Shown here one piece after another: positions 1-6,628 of a stretch of 12,525 bases of DNA. The translations under genes and the position numbers were made by a program. The stretch is from Tissierellia bacterium. GTDB lineage: Bacteria > Bacillota_A > Clostridia > Tissierellales > Peptoniphilaceae. The stretch spans positions 1 to 12,525 of the forward strand of contig JAAZCH010000276.1 in NCBI GenBank assembly GCA_012513395.1, read 5' to 3'. Position 1 is the first letter of the stretch. Each line of letters begins with the position of its first letter. The notes beneath the pieces were generated by a model. It had not been told where the DNA came from and searched no databases. It saw nothing but the letters and a program-made list of their open reading frames with translations.

Positions 1-42
1 ATAATGAAATCTCTCAATAACAAATATAGAAAATATACCCAT
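1..42 (-). CDS. erm(A)-type leader peptide 2, cut by the window edge
   Basis: ATG at 42-40 opens MGIFSIFVIERFHY and the frame runs off position 1. It closely resembles ErmC leader MGIFSIFVISTVHYQPNKK and the second ErmA leader (19 residues, MGTFSIFVIN...). It keeps the IFVI arrest motif at residues 6-9, where macrolide-bound ribosomes stall in ErmCL. Residue 10 is Glu, where ErmCL has Ser. A strong AAGGAGG site at 50-56 precedes the ATG by 7 bases. In known erm(A) systems, stalling here opens the methylase ribosome-binding site. That gene should follow just left of position 1. The assignment rests on leader similarity and the tandem arrangement, because the methylase is not visible. Confidence 0.88.
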   Translation of the reverse strand, partial: MGIFSIFVIERFHY

Positions 43-43
43 A

Positions 44-84
44 ACTTTACCTCCTTATTATTTTAATTGTAAATGAGATAAAGT
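44..84 (-). promoter_or_regulatory. Translational attenuator hairpin hiding the leader 2 ribosome-binding site
   Basis: In the minus-strand RNA, ACUUUAUCUC (84-75, leader 1 codons 11-14) can pair with GAGGUAAAGU (53-44), giving 10 base pairs with one G-U and a 21-nt loop. The second arm contains most of the leader 2 Shine-Dalgarno (AAGGAGG, 56-50). A ribosome stalled near codon 8 of leader 1 would cover the first arm and free this site, which is the logic established for ermA. A smaller dyad, AGTAATA/TATTACT (82-97), overlaps the predicted stall codon. The pairing was found by eye and no folding energy was calculated. Confidence 0.75.
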
Positions 85-114
85 AATATCTATTACTGCA
101 ATACTTGTACACAT
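58..114 (-). CDS. erm(A)-type leader peptide 1 (18 aa)
   Basis: ATG at 114-112 encodes MCTSIAVIDITLSHLQLK and ends at TAA 60-58. The first ErmA leader is MCTSIAVVEITLSHS (15 residues), so this copy is nearly identical through residue 14 and then extends to 18. ErmAL1 is known to arrest at its IAVV motif with erythromycin bound. The motif here is IAVI followed by Asp in place of Glu. The Shine-Dalgarno AAGGAGG (122-128) sits 7 bases before the ATG and very near the predicted transcript 5' end. The gene is untranslated-region regulatory in role: its translation status decides whether leader 2, and then the methylase, is translated. Confidence 0.9.
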   Translation of the reverse strand: MCTSIAVIDITLSHLQLK

Positions 115-137
115 AGTTAATCCTCCTTATTCAACTG

Positions 138-166
138 ATTATATCACCTTTAATTACTCTCTTCAA
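138..166 (-). promoter_or_regulatory. Promoter of the erm leader
   Basis: TTGAAG (166-161), a 17-bp spacer and a perfect TATAAT (143-138) form a strong vegetative promoter. Transcription would start near 131, only a few bases before the leader 1 ribosome-binding site. It lies downstream of the permease stop codon at 203, so erm has its own promoter. I see no terminator between 166 and 203, so some read-through from the ABC operon is possible. Confidence 0.85.
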
Positions 167-202
167 TAAAGTTCTCTTATCCTTTCTCCGATGCTTCTTA
201 GC

Positions 203-961
203 TTAATAATCTGTTTTTCTAAATCGACTATAGCTAATTATAAAAACCACAACAAGCCATGAAATTAATAAGATAAGAGCAAGGAATAAATTACTCGATT
301 GTTTGGTTATATCCATAAAGGAATTAATTGCTGATTCTGGTAAAATCGGTAATATCGTGTTTCCTACAAATTCCGGAAACATCCGAATTAAACCAGGTAA
401 AAACATTAATCCCAATGAAATAACTGCCCCTCCAGCCATTGATTGAATTAAAAATGTACCGATAGCACTAATCATTGTATAAAATATCACCATTAAAAAT
501 GAGCCAATAATTTTTAATAAAACTTCTTGATTAAAAACCTCTAAATTGCCCATTTGTTTAACCGACATAACTAAGGAGTCGAATCCAAAAAGTCCAAGTA
601 CAACTAGAATAGTAATTAAAACGCTGAGTATAAGTAAAAATATCAATTTTGAAATATAGAATTTCAAACGATTTGGTGTAATAGCTAGATTTGTATAGAT
701 TGCTCCAGTAGAAATTTCTTTTGAAATAAATAAAGAAACAAAAATAATCATCATAATTGCTGTTACATCCATTCCAAGAAAAGATACATCAATTACTAGC
801 ATACTGCTAAGACTTGATAATTTCAAGCCTTCTGTTACCTCAACTGTTAGCAAAAAAATTGCACCAAATACTAGAGACAAAATCACAGTAGCTATTAATA
901 TATATCGATAACTTGGAATATACATCGTCTTTTTAAAATCTGCTTTAATCAATTGTCTCAT
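203..961 (-). CDS. ABC-2 type transporter permease
   Basis: A 252-residue integral membrane protein with about six hydrophobic segments (roughly residues 20-38, 61-79, 106-125, 150-171, 177-195, 226-244) and a short basic N-terminus. This is the usual layout of ABC-2 permeases that pair with BcrA-type ATPases, typically as a homodimer with two ATPase subunits. The start ATG at 961 has AGAAGGGGG 7 bases upstream and overlaps the ATPase gene by 17 bases, which implies translational coupling. It is last in the merR-ATPase-permease operon and lies directly upstream of the erm leader. Substrate is unknown. Such pairs often export peptide antibiotics or membrane-active drugs, and control by a MerR regulator fits drug-induced export. 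Confidence 0.88.
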   Translation of the reverse strand: MRQLIKADFKKTMYIPSYRYILIATVILSLVFGAIFLLTVEVTEGLKLSSLSSMLVIDVSFLGMDVTAIMMIIFVSLFISKEISTGAIYTNLAITPNRLKFYISKLIFLLILSVLITILVVLGLFGFDSLVMSVKQMGNLEVFNQEVLLKIIGSFLMVIFYTMISAIGTFLIQSMAGGAVISLGLMFLPGLIRMFPEFVGNTILPILPESAINSFMDITKQSSNLFLALILLISWLVVVFIISYSRFRKTDY

Positions 962-1871
962 CTATAATTCCCCCTTCTGATGTAAATTCAACCTTTCCAT
1001 TTGTCACCTCAGTAAATACATCTTCTAGTGATGGATTAACTTCAGATAACGTTGACAAAATAATTTTTGATTCAAAAGCTATTTGTCCAATTTCTTTAGA
1101 TGCTAAATTCCGAACATGTAAGCCATCTTTATTTAACTGTACTTGACCATTATCAGCTTCTAGCTCTACTTTTAATTGTTTATTATTATTTGAATTGACC
1201 AAAATATATGAACTCATACTTCTTTCATTCATCTCATCAATGGTCATATCCGCTAATAATTTCCCTTGACCTATGATAACTACTCGATCTGCAATCGCTT
1301 GTATTTCACTCATTAAATGACTTGAAACAATTACAGCTTTTCCTTCATCTGCTAGTTGGCGAAAAGTTGTTCTTAACCAACGAATACCGTCTACATCAAG
1401 ACCGTTAAAGGGCTCATCCAAAATGACGACTTCTGGATTGTTAATTAAGGCTGTTGCTACTCCTAGACGCTGCTTCATTCCCAAAGAGAAGGTCTTAACT
1501 TTATTATCTTTAACAGGATTAAGACCTGTTTTTTCCAGCATCTTATCAATCTGACTTTCATCAATACCAGCAGCAGTCGCAATAATATTTAAGTGCTGAT
1601 AAGCCGTTAGATTTTTGTCTAAGGCAGACGGGTCAATAAGTGTACCGACTTTTTTAATTGGCTCTTCAAGTGTATGGTATGCTTGACCATCTATAGATAC
1701 TTGGCCATTGGTAGGATGGACGAGTGATATAATCATCTTCATCGTTGTTGATTTTCCTGCTCCATTTGGCCCAAGAAAGCCAGTTATTACTCCTGCTTGT
1801 AATATCAAACTTAAATTATCTACAACATTTTTATCATTATATACTTTAGTTAAGTTTTCTAATTTAATCAT
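945..1871 (-). CDS. ABC transporter ATP-binding protein, BcrA-like
   Basis: A 308-residue ATPase that powers the adjacent permease. Visible motifs: Walker A GPNGAGKST (34-42), signature FSLGMKQRLG (128-137, the degenerate form of LSGGQ typical of BcrA/drug exporters), Walker B VVILDEP (148-154) followed by NGLD as D-loop, and the H-loop SSH (183-185). The Q-loop position carries Asp in IDPSAL (79-84), as in other BcrA-type proteins where Glu or Asp replaces Gln. Residues after about 215 form a C-terminal accessory domain. ATG at 1871 has AGGAGGG 8 bases upstream. The gene overlaps merR by 8 bases and the permease gene by 17. Bacitracin or lantibiotic resistance are reasonable guesses, but the substrate is not determined. 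Confidence 0.92.
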   Translation of the reverse strand: MIKLENLTKVYNDKNVVDNLSLILQAGVITGFLGPNGAGKSTTMKMIISLVHPTNGQVSIDGQAYHTLEEPIKKVGTLIDPSALDKNLTAYQHLNIIATAAGIDESQIDKMLEKTGLNPVKDNKVKTFSLGMKQRLGVATALINNPEVVILDEPFNGLDVDGIRWLRTTFRQLADEGKAVIVSSHLMSEIQAIADRVVIIGQGKLLADMTIDEMNERSMSSYILVNSNNNKQLKVELEADNGQVQLNKDGLHVRNLASKEIGQIAFESKIILSTLSEVNPSLEDVFTEVTNGKVEFTSEGGIIDETID

Positions 1872-2637
1872 CTTGCTTTCCCTCCTTTTTCTTTAAATAA
1901 TACTGATAAGCATCTTCAATAAAATCCTCAGAAAAATTATATAAAAATAAATCTTCTTTTGGCCATTGTTCGCTAAATTCAGCACCTTTTTCAGCAGCTT
2001 GACGAATTTGAGTATTGTCTCCTTCAACCTTTTTTAAGAATTCATGCCATCTTTTTCCTATTTCATATCCAGATTGACTTTCAATATCTGTATGATTTAA
2101 TTTTAAGTTAGATGCTTCAAGCACTAATTGCTTCCAATCCCAGTACATTTCTAAAACACTTTCAATTTGAATATTACTTACATCAAAGTTTTGGTCTGAC
2201 TCAATACCATAATCTATTTTGTTATAATCCATAATCGTTTGTTTTTCTAACCCTAAGATAAGTTTAATTAAAGGCTCTAAATCAGTTTCCGGATCCCCTT
2301 CAAGGGTAGACTTTACAACATCTATAATAACTTGATTCATCTTAATTTCCATTTCTTTTTGAAAAAGAATAACAGATTGTCTTTCTAAAACTTGAACTAA
2401 ATCATTATTACTATTCACATTTCTAACAAGCTCTTTAATCTCTTTTAATGGGAAATCTACACGTTTATAAAACAAAATTTGTTGCAATTTAACTAAATCA
2501 AATTGCGTATAATAACGTAAATTAGACTCACTTCTTTTAGCTTCTAGTAATCCAATTTGATCATAATATTGAATCGTTCGTACTGTCGTTCCTGAAATTT
2601 CAGCTAATTCACCAATTGAATAATAGTCTTGATCCAT
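1864..2637 (-). CDS. MerR-family regulator of the ABC operon
   Basis: A 257-residue protein with a typical MerR N-terminal winged helix-turn-helix (residues 5-75: YSIGELAEISGTTVRTIQYYD, then the wing around GLLEAKRSESNLRYY). A helical linker follows and then a long effector domain (about 150-250) rich in Trp and aromatic residues. That suggests a hydrophobic drug-binding domain like TipA/Mta-type regulators rather than a metal sensor, and no Cys cluster is present. The start ATG at 2637 follows AAGGAGG (2645-2651). It is the first gene of the operon. Its own promoter has the stretched 19-bp spacer that MerR proteins untwist, with a dyad inside, so autoregulation of the whole operon is likely. 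The ligand is unknown. Confidence 0.9.
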   Translation of the reverse strand: MDQDYYSIGELAEISGTTVRTIQYYDQIGLLEAKRSESNLRYYTQFDLVKLQQILFYKRVDFPLKEIKELVRNVNSNNDLVQVLERQSVILFQKEMEIKMNQVIIDVVKSTLEGDPETDLEPLIKLILGLEKQTIMDYNKIDYGIESDQNFDVSNIQIESVLEMYWDWKQLVLEASNLKLNHTDIESQSGYEIGKRWHEFLKKVEGDNTQIRQAAEKGAEFSEQWPKEDLFLYNFSEDFIEDAYQYYLKKKEGKQDD

Positions 2638-2657
2638 TTTCTTACCTCCTTACTACT

Positions 2658-2688
2658 ATTAAACCACATTACGTAACGTCATGTGCAA
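2658..2688 (-). promoter_or_regulatory. MerR-type promoter and operator of the merR-ABC operon
   Basis: TTGCAC (2688-2683), a 19-bp spacer and TTTAAT (2663-2658). The overlong spacer is the hallmark of MerR-activated promoters. A near-perfect dyad lies across it: CACATGACGT / T / ACGTAATGTG (2665-2685), with 9 of 10 arm positions matching. Transcription would begin near 2651, at the Shine-Dalgarno of merR, so the untranslated leader is almost absent. Confidence 0.82.
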
Positions 2689-2792
2689 TAAAAACTTCGA
2701 AATACTGAAATAATATTTTTATTTCTAAACCCATTAACTACTTCATCTATAGTATATAAATCATCTATATATTTATTAATATAAAAAGATTA

Positions 2793-2820
2793 AGCGTTCT
2801 CTAATTTGTAAGAGAACGCT
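2793..2820 (-). terminator. Hairpin terminator after the hslO-merR operon
   Basis: A perfect 10-bp stem, AGCGTTCTCT / AGAGAACGCT, with an 8-nt loop. On the minus strand it is followed by AATCTTTTTATA, a broken T-tract, so termination in this direction is plausible but not ideal. On the plus strand it is followed by CAGTGTTTTT, so it may act both ways. It lies between the second MerR gene and the first MerR promoter, which insulates the two operons. Confidence 0.6.
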
Positions 2821-2875
2821 CAGTGTTTTTAATTACTCCATGGAGTTTATTTTTCTGGCTTATAATTATATTCAT
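2801..2875 (-). CDS. Possible 24-aa small protein ending in the terminator stem
   Basis: ATG at 2875 preceded by AAGGAG (2886-2891, 10-base gap) reads MNIIISQKNKLHGVIKNTER... and stops at TAG 2803-2801 inside the terminator hairpin. The only support is the ribosome-binding site and its position in the transcribed tail of the merR gene. It may be the stump of a longer gene cut at the hairpin, or chance. I recognise no family. Confidence 0.22.
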   Translation of the reverse strand: MNIIISQKNKLHGVIKNTERSLTN

Positions 2876-2921
2876 CTTTAAATATCTCCTTGACTTAAAT
2901 TTATTTCTATAATCTGAATGG

Positions 2922-3635
2922 TTAAGACATTAAACTCATTAAATACTGATAAAGTTCGTCTGTTAAACCATATTTAAGTTGATTACTTTCTTGTGTAGAA
3001 TGGAAAGACTGAATAGCATTTTCCATTTGCCGGTCATCTCCAATAAAATGGGTAGTCATTTTTTCCCAATATGATATACATTCTATTGCATCAGGATCTG
3101 TTTTGGGTAATTTATTTTTGCAGCAAGTCTCTAGTTTTAAGATAAATTTCATCCATTCTGAAGTAATCTCTGATTCATGATTAGAACTTTCATGATGGTT
3201 TCTCATTTTCTCAAATTGTTCCTTGGTAAAATATTGATCCCCTGATGCATTGATAAATGGTACTAAACTTTGAAAATCTTCTGTTGAAACATAGTTATTA
3301 TTTTTAAGCTTTTGTTTTAGCCTAAGTAACTTGGCTAAAAGCAATTGTTTATGAGCAATTTCTTCTTGAATACTAGAAAGTTGAATATCTACGAGTTTAT
3401 GAACATCAATATCTTTAGTAATAATTAAATCTTTTATTTCATCAAGACTGAAGCCTAAATCTTTCATAGCTATGATTCGATATAATTCTGTAATACTTTC
3501 CAAATTATATAATCTATGGCCTGTATCCGTTATCTGAACCGGTTTTAGCAAACCAAGCTCATCATAATAATGTAGTGTCCTAACTGTTACACCAGTTATA
3601 TCTGCTAATTCGCCTATTTTAAGATAATTATCCAT
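2922..3635 (-). CDS. MerR-family regulator paired with Hsp33
   Basis: A 237-residue MerR-family protein. N-terminal winged HTH at about residues 5-73 (YLKIGELADITGVTVRTLHYYD, wing around GHRLYN). Then a coiled-coil dimer helix (about 80-112, QEEIAHKQLLLAKLLRLKQKL). The C-terminal domain is about 120 residues and helical, with conserved-looking EWMKFILKLE and IECISYWEKM segments, loosely reminiscent of TipA-type effector domains. It has two adjacent Cys (in LETCCKNK) and one in IECIS, so thiol sensing is possible but not shown. The gene overlaps the chaperone gene by 8 bases and comes second, so both should be transcribed from the 19-bp-spacer promoter at 4493-4523. It is clearly a different gene from the other MerR, not a recent copy. 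Confidence 0.9.
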   Translation of the reverse strand: MDNYLKIGELADITGVTVRTLHYYDELGLLKPVQITDTGHRLYNLESITELYRIIAMKDLGFSLDEIKDLIITKDIDVHKLVDIQLSSIQEEIAHKQLLLAKLLRLKQKLKNNNYVSTEDFQSLVPFINASGDQYFTKEQFEKMRNHHESSNHESEITSEWMKFILKLETCCKNKLPKTDPDAIECISYWEKMTTHFIGDDRQMENAIQSFHSTQESNQLKYGLTDELYQYLMSLMS

Positions 3636-4470
3636 CTTGTTCCCTCACTTTAATTTCAACTATTGCTTCTAAGTCACTTCTATTAAATTCATACTTCTTT
3701 CCACATATTCCACATTCTAATTCTTCATCTTTATTCATTTGAATGGATTCTTTCAGTTCATCTGTATCAACTGACATCAATAAGCCAAAAAACATTTCCT
3801 TTGAACAAGGGCATTCTGTTTGCAAGGTATACTCTTCTAATATATCTGCGTATGGAAAGGCTTTGCTTTGTAACTTTGACCATTCACCTGTACTTAGGCA
3901 TATCTTATTATTATCAACACTTTCAATCACATTATTTAACTTATCATTATTATAAAAAGGTAAGGGTTGTATCATTAAACCTCTGACGATTCCATTATTT
4001 GTCCAGGTTCTAAATATAGTTTCTATCTGTTCACTCCTAGAATAAAAGTCTGAAAAGCATTGTTCTATTGAATCGGATTTTAATTCAACTGTTCCAGTGA
4101 ACATCCCTCCCAGCCAACTTCCCCTAGTAATAGAAAGAGATGAACCTTCTCCTATTAAATCAATAAATTCTCCATCGAATGCTTTTAGATTAGAAGAAAA
4201 TGAACAATGAATGTTACCACTACCATCTATATCACAGCGTACTAAACATCCTTCTGCTTTAAATCGTATATTAACATTTAATCGTTGATCTTTTTCCGTT
4301 AAAAAGCCACGTAATAAGCTACAAGTAGTAAATATCTCTTTATAAAGTTGTTTTGCAAAATATGTTCTCATATCTTTTAAGTTACTTTTTCTTAAAAGCT
4401 CTGTTGTATCAGCTATATATAGTCTAATTTCCTTATCTGATGTTAGTAATTTTATTAAATTATTTTTCAT
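3628..4470 (-). CDS. hslO: Hsp33-family redox-regulated chaperone
   Basis: A 280-residue cytoplasmic chaperone of the Hsp33 family. Hsp33 is inactive while four Cys hold zinc. It becomes an ATP-independent holdase when oxidants such as peroxide or hypochlorous acid, with unfolding stress, oxidise them. The four ligands are present in the canonical spacing: CPC (C220, C222) and CGIC (C253, C256). The N-terminal core contains the family's glycine-rich turns. The start is set at the ATG at 4470, which has AGGGAGG 8 bases upstream. An in-frame ATG at 4497 lies in the -10 element and is rejected. Housekeeping hslO is usually elsewhere in the genome, so this copy, coupled to a MerR regulator in an accessory region, looks like a specialised or acquired version. 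Confidence 0.9.
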   Translation of the reverse strand: MKNNLIKLLTSDKEIRLYIADTTELLRKSNLKDMRTYFAKQLYKEIFTTCSLLRGFLTEKDQRLNVNIRFKAEGCLVRCDIDGSGNIHCSFSSNLKAFDGEFIDLIGEGSSLSITRGSWLGGMFTGTVELKSDSIEQCFSDFYSRSEQIETIFRTWTNNGIVRGLMIQPLPFYNNDKLNNVIESVDNNKICLSTGEWSKLQSKAFPYADILEEYTLQTECPCSKEMFFGLLMSVDTDELKESIQMNKDEELECGICGKKYEFNRSDLEAIVEIKVREQDG

Positions 4471-4492
4471 ACTAATTACCTCCCTAAAAAAC

Positions 4493-4523
4493 ATCATATA
4501 TCATGACGCTAGGTAAGGTTCAA
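4493..4523 (-). promoter_or_regulatory. MerR-type promoter of the hslO-merR operon
   Basis: TTGAAC (4523-4518), a 19-bp spacer and TATGAT (4498-4493). The spacer length marks it as MerR-controlled. The strand-plus segment CATGACGCTAGGTAAGG (4502-4518) matches the operator core of the other MerR promoter (CATGACGTTACGTAATG) at 14 of 17 bases. It is also centred at the same distance from both -35 and -10. The local dyad symmetry is weaker than in the first operator. Confidence 0.75.
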
Positions 4524-4546
4524 GTGTTTAATATTTAAGTTTAATT

Positions 4547-4993
4547 TCAAGTCTTTAATTCACTTCTAATCCCTTTCCATTTATTAATATTCAGGATTGC
4601 ATTTTGCTCTCCGCCTAAATATATATCTTCAATTGTCATAGGCCAAAGTCTTAGTTGACGCTTTCTTTCATTGCTTTGAACAGGATTTGTTATTTTGCTT
4701 AATGATCTAACAATTTCTCGATTTCTCTTAAGAATATATGGCGTTTCCCAATCATCATCATAAGCCTTAATAAAAAGATTAACTAAATGTTTATATCCTT
4801 CCTCTGTATAATTCGAAAGATGCTGAATCATATAACAAGATACTAACCAAAAATGTGGTACAAACATATTTGGATCATTATGTTCACAGACAAGCGGAAA
4901 TCCAAACAGCTCATAGCAGGAAAGCCCATCAGTTTCCTTAGCTTCACATTCTATACACTCTCCAGATATCATAACTGTGTTATTACCAGCCAT
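4547..4993 (-). CDS. DUF5946-like protein with Cys motif
   Basis: A 148-residue soluble protein. The N-terminus holds C13-x2-C16, C26 and C36-x-H38, a possible metal site. The central CYMIQHLSNYTEEGYKHL stretch (53-70) and the GLSCYELF turn resemble the family annotated DUF5946, whose function is unknown. I give the family name from memory with moderate confidence. It starts 15 bases after the acetyltransferase gene with an AAAGGGG site about 10 bases upstream, so it is probably the last gene of the response regulator/ABC/kinase transcription unit. No terminator is visible before the next promoter at 4523. Confidence 0.7.
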   Translation of the reverse strand: MAGNNTVMISGECIECEAKETDGLSCYELFGFPLVCEHNDPNMFVPHFWLVSCYMIQHLSNYTEEGYKHLVNLFIKAYDDDWETPYILKRNREIVRSLSKITNPVQSNERKRQLRLWPMTIEDIYLGGEQNAILNINKWKGIRSELKT

Positions 4994-5008
4994 TTATAAC
5001 CAACCCCT

Positions 5009-5665
5009 TTATGTAAAGTTGCAGTTGTTTTGTTCATTAATTAATTGATCTAACCCACTTTCTGATGTTAGCTTTTCAAGATTATTAAATATCTTCCCTT
5101 CATCCCAGTTCCACCATTGAAGCTTTAATAAAAATTCTATTCTTTCTTCATTAAATCGTTTCTTGATTAATTTGGCTGAGTTCCCACCATATATTGTATA
5201 AGGTTCAATATTTTTCACTATAGTTGAATTAGCAGCAATAATTGCACCATCACCAACTTTAACACCAGGCATAATTATAACATTTTGACCTATCCACACA
5301 TCATTCCCTATCACTGTGTCTCCCTTGAAAGGAAGTTGCTCTATTGTAGGAGTAATCATCTCCCAACCACCACCAAAAATATTAAAAGGATAGGTTGTCA
5401 TTCCATCCATTCTATTATTTGAGCCATTCATAATAAACCTAACAGCTTCTGCAATTGCACATAATTTTCCTATTATAAGTTTATCTCCTAGAAATTCATA
5501 GTGGGGCTCTATGTTATCATAGAATTTCTCTGGGGATTTTGTATTATCACTATAATATGTGTATTCCCCAATCTCAACATTAAATCTTTTAGGTAGATTA
5601 CTTATAAAGCAAACAGTCTTTATACTTTCATTTGGATAAAGTTTGTTTTTATCAGGTCCAATCAT
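5009..5665 (-). CDS. Vat/CatB-like xenobiotic acetyltransferase, active-site His replaced
   Basis: A 218-residue left-handed beta-helix acetyltransferase of the xenobiotic class, nearest in motif to streptogramin A acetyltransferases (Vat). Visible: GEYTYY near the N-terminus, DKLIIGKLCAI, FIMNGSNNRMDG, TYPFNIFGGGWE, then hexapeptide repeats (GDTVIGNDVWIGQNVIIMPGV) and the YGGNSAKLIKKRF C-terminal loop. Vat enzymes acetylate streptogramin A with acetyl-CoA, using the His of NGANHRMDG as base. Here the codon is AAT (5416-5414), giving Asn84 in place of His. The start is ATG 5665, with AAGGAG 8 bases upstream. A GTG 9 bases earlier sits too close to it. It follows the kinase by 43 bases. Activity is doubtful, while substrate binding or a different reaction remains possible. 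Confidence 0.85.
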   Translation of the reverse strand: MIGPDKNKLYPNESIKTVCFISNLPKRFNVEIGEYTYYSDNTKSPEKFYDNIEPHYEFLGDKLIIGKLCAIAEAVRFIMNGSNNRMDGMTTYPFNIFGGGWEMITPTIEQLPFKGDTVIGNDVWIGQNVIIMPGVKVGDGAIIAANSTIVKNIEPYTIYGGNSAKLIKKRFNEERIEFLLKLQWWNWDEGKIFNNLEKLTSESGLDQLINEQNNCNFT

Positions 5666-5708
5666 AAATATCACTCCTTCAGGATTTACACTTCATTTAC
5701 TAATACTT

Positions 5709-6611
5709 CTACTTGGTAATCAAAATTATATTAATAATAAGAAATGAATCCTCGACATAGGTTTTAATTTCTCCATTCATTATATTAACCAAGTTCTTTA
5801 CAATAGCCAGACCTAATCCCGTAGTTCCCTTTGTTCTAGATTTATCAGTAGTATAAAAGCGCTGAAATAGCCTCTCAGCCTCTGCATTATCTATATTAGG
5901 TGCATAATTTTTAAAGCTAATACATACATTATTTTCTTCTTCTTTTACTAAAATAGATATATTGCCAGCTCCATGATTTAAATAGTTCTTAATGAGATTT
6001 TGAAAAATCCTCATTAATGCATCTTTGTCTGCATAAATATAAATTGGTTCCGGAGGTATTTGGATGCTTGGTTCTTCACCTTTTGACAGAAAATCATAGT
6101 AAAACTGAGAAATAACATCTGAAAGAGCATTATTTACATTGGTTTTCTCTAGATCCAATGGATATTCACCGGATTCAAGTCTAGTAAATTCAAAAAATTC
6201 ATCCATTATATTAATCAAGGACTCAATACGTCTCTTAATTGTACTATAAAATTCAGCCCTCTTCTCAGCTGATACATTGTTCGACTCCAACATTTGCACA
6301 TATCCGGAAATAGAAGTAAGCGGGGTTCTCAAATCATGAGATATGTTAGTTATTTCTTCTTTAAACTTATGCTCAGCTTTTGAAATTTCAATTTTTTCAG
6401 TTCTATAATAGTTTATTAAGTGATTTAATTGGATTGCCAATTCATTAATTTCCTTCACTTTAATTTGTAGGTTAATTTTTTTATTTGTATCATTCTCCCT
6501 AATAAACTGAAGTCTTTTAACAATTGTTTTGATCTCCCTTTTATAAAGTAAGATATAGGCAGATAATACACCTATGACTAATATAAGTATTATGATAATT
6601 AACCAAAGCAT
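5709..6611 (-). CDS. Sensor histidine kinase of the ABC-linked two-component system
   Basis: A 300-residue membrane kinase. One N-terminal hydrophobic segment (about residues 2-22) and almost no extracellular part. A HAMP-like or linker helix follows, then the HisKA box ISHDLRTPLTSISGY with phospho-acceptor His92. The HATPase domain has N-box NLIKNYLNHG, F-box ERLFQRFY and G2 box GTTGLGLAIVKNL. The lack of an outside sensor domain suggests it senses within the membrane or through the adjacent transporter, as proposed for peptide-antibiotic detoxification systems. The start is ATG 6611, with GGAGG 8 bases upstream. An earlier ATG (6626) precedes that site and is unlikely. It follows the permease by 17 bases, and its partner is the regulator at 8373-9065. 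Confidence 0.92.
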   Translation of the reverse strand: MLWLIIIILILVIGVLSAYILLYKREIKTIVKRLQFIRENDTNKKINLQIKVKEINELAIQLNHLINYYRTEKIEISKAEHKFKEEITNISHDLRTPLTSISGYVQMLESNNVSAEKRAEFYSTIKRRIESLINIMDEFFEFTRLESGEYPLDLEKTNVNNALSDVISQFYYDFLSKGEEPSIQIPPEPIYIYADKDALMRIFQNLIKNYLNHGAGNISILVKEEENNVCISFKNYAPNIDNAEAERLFQRFYTTDKSRTKGTTGLGLAIVKNLVNIMNGEIKTYVEDSFLIINIILITK

Positions 6612-6628
6612 AAAATCTACCTCCATGT

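Noticed and set aside
1708..1896. Plus-strand open frame opposite the ATPase gene
   Set aside because: It lies antisense to the Walker A region of a well-supported ABC ATPase and has no ribosome-binding site or family features.
3743..3986. Two plus-strand frames opposite hslO
   Set aside because: Antisense shadows of the Hsp33 C-terminal region, and the minus-strand protein has all its family motifs.
4470..4497. Longer start for Hsp33 at 4497
   Set aside because: This ATG lies within the -10 element of the predicted promoter and has no ribosome-binding site. The ATG at 4470 has AGGGAGG at the right distance.
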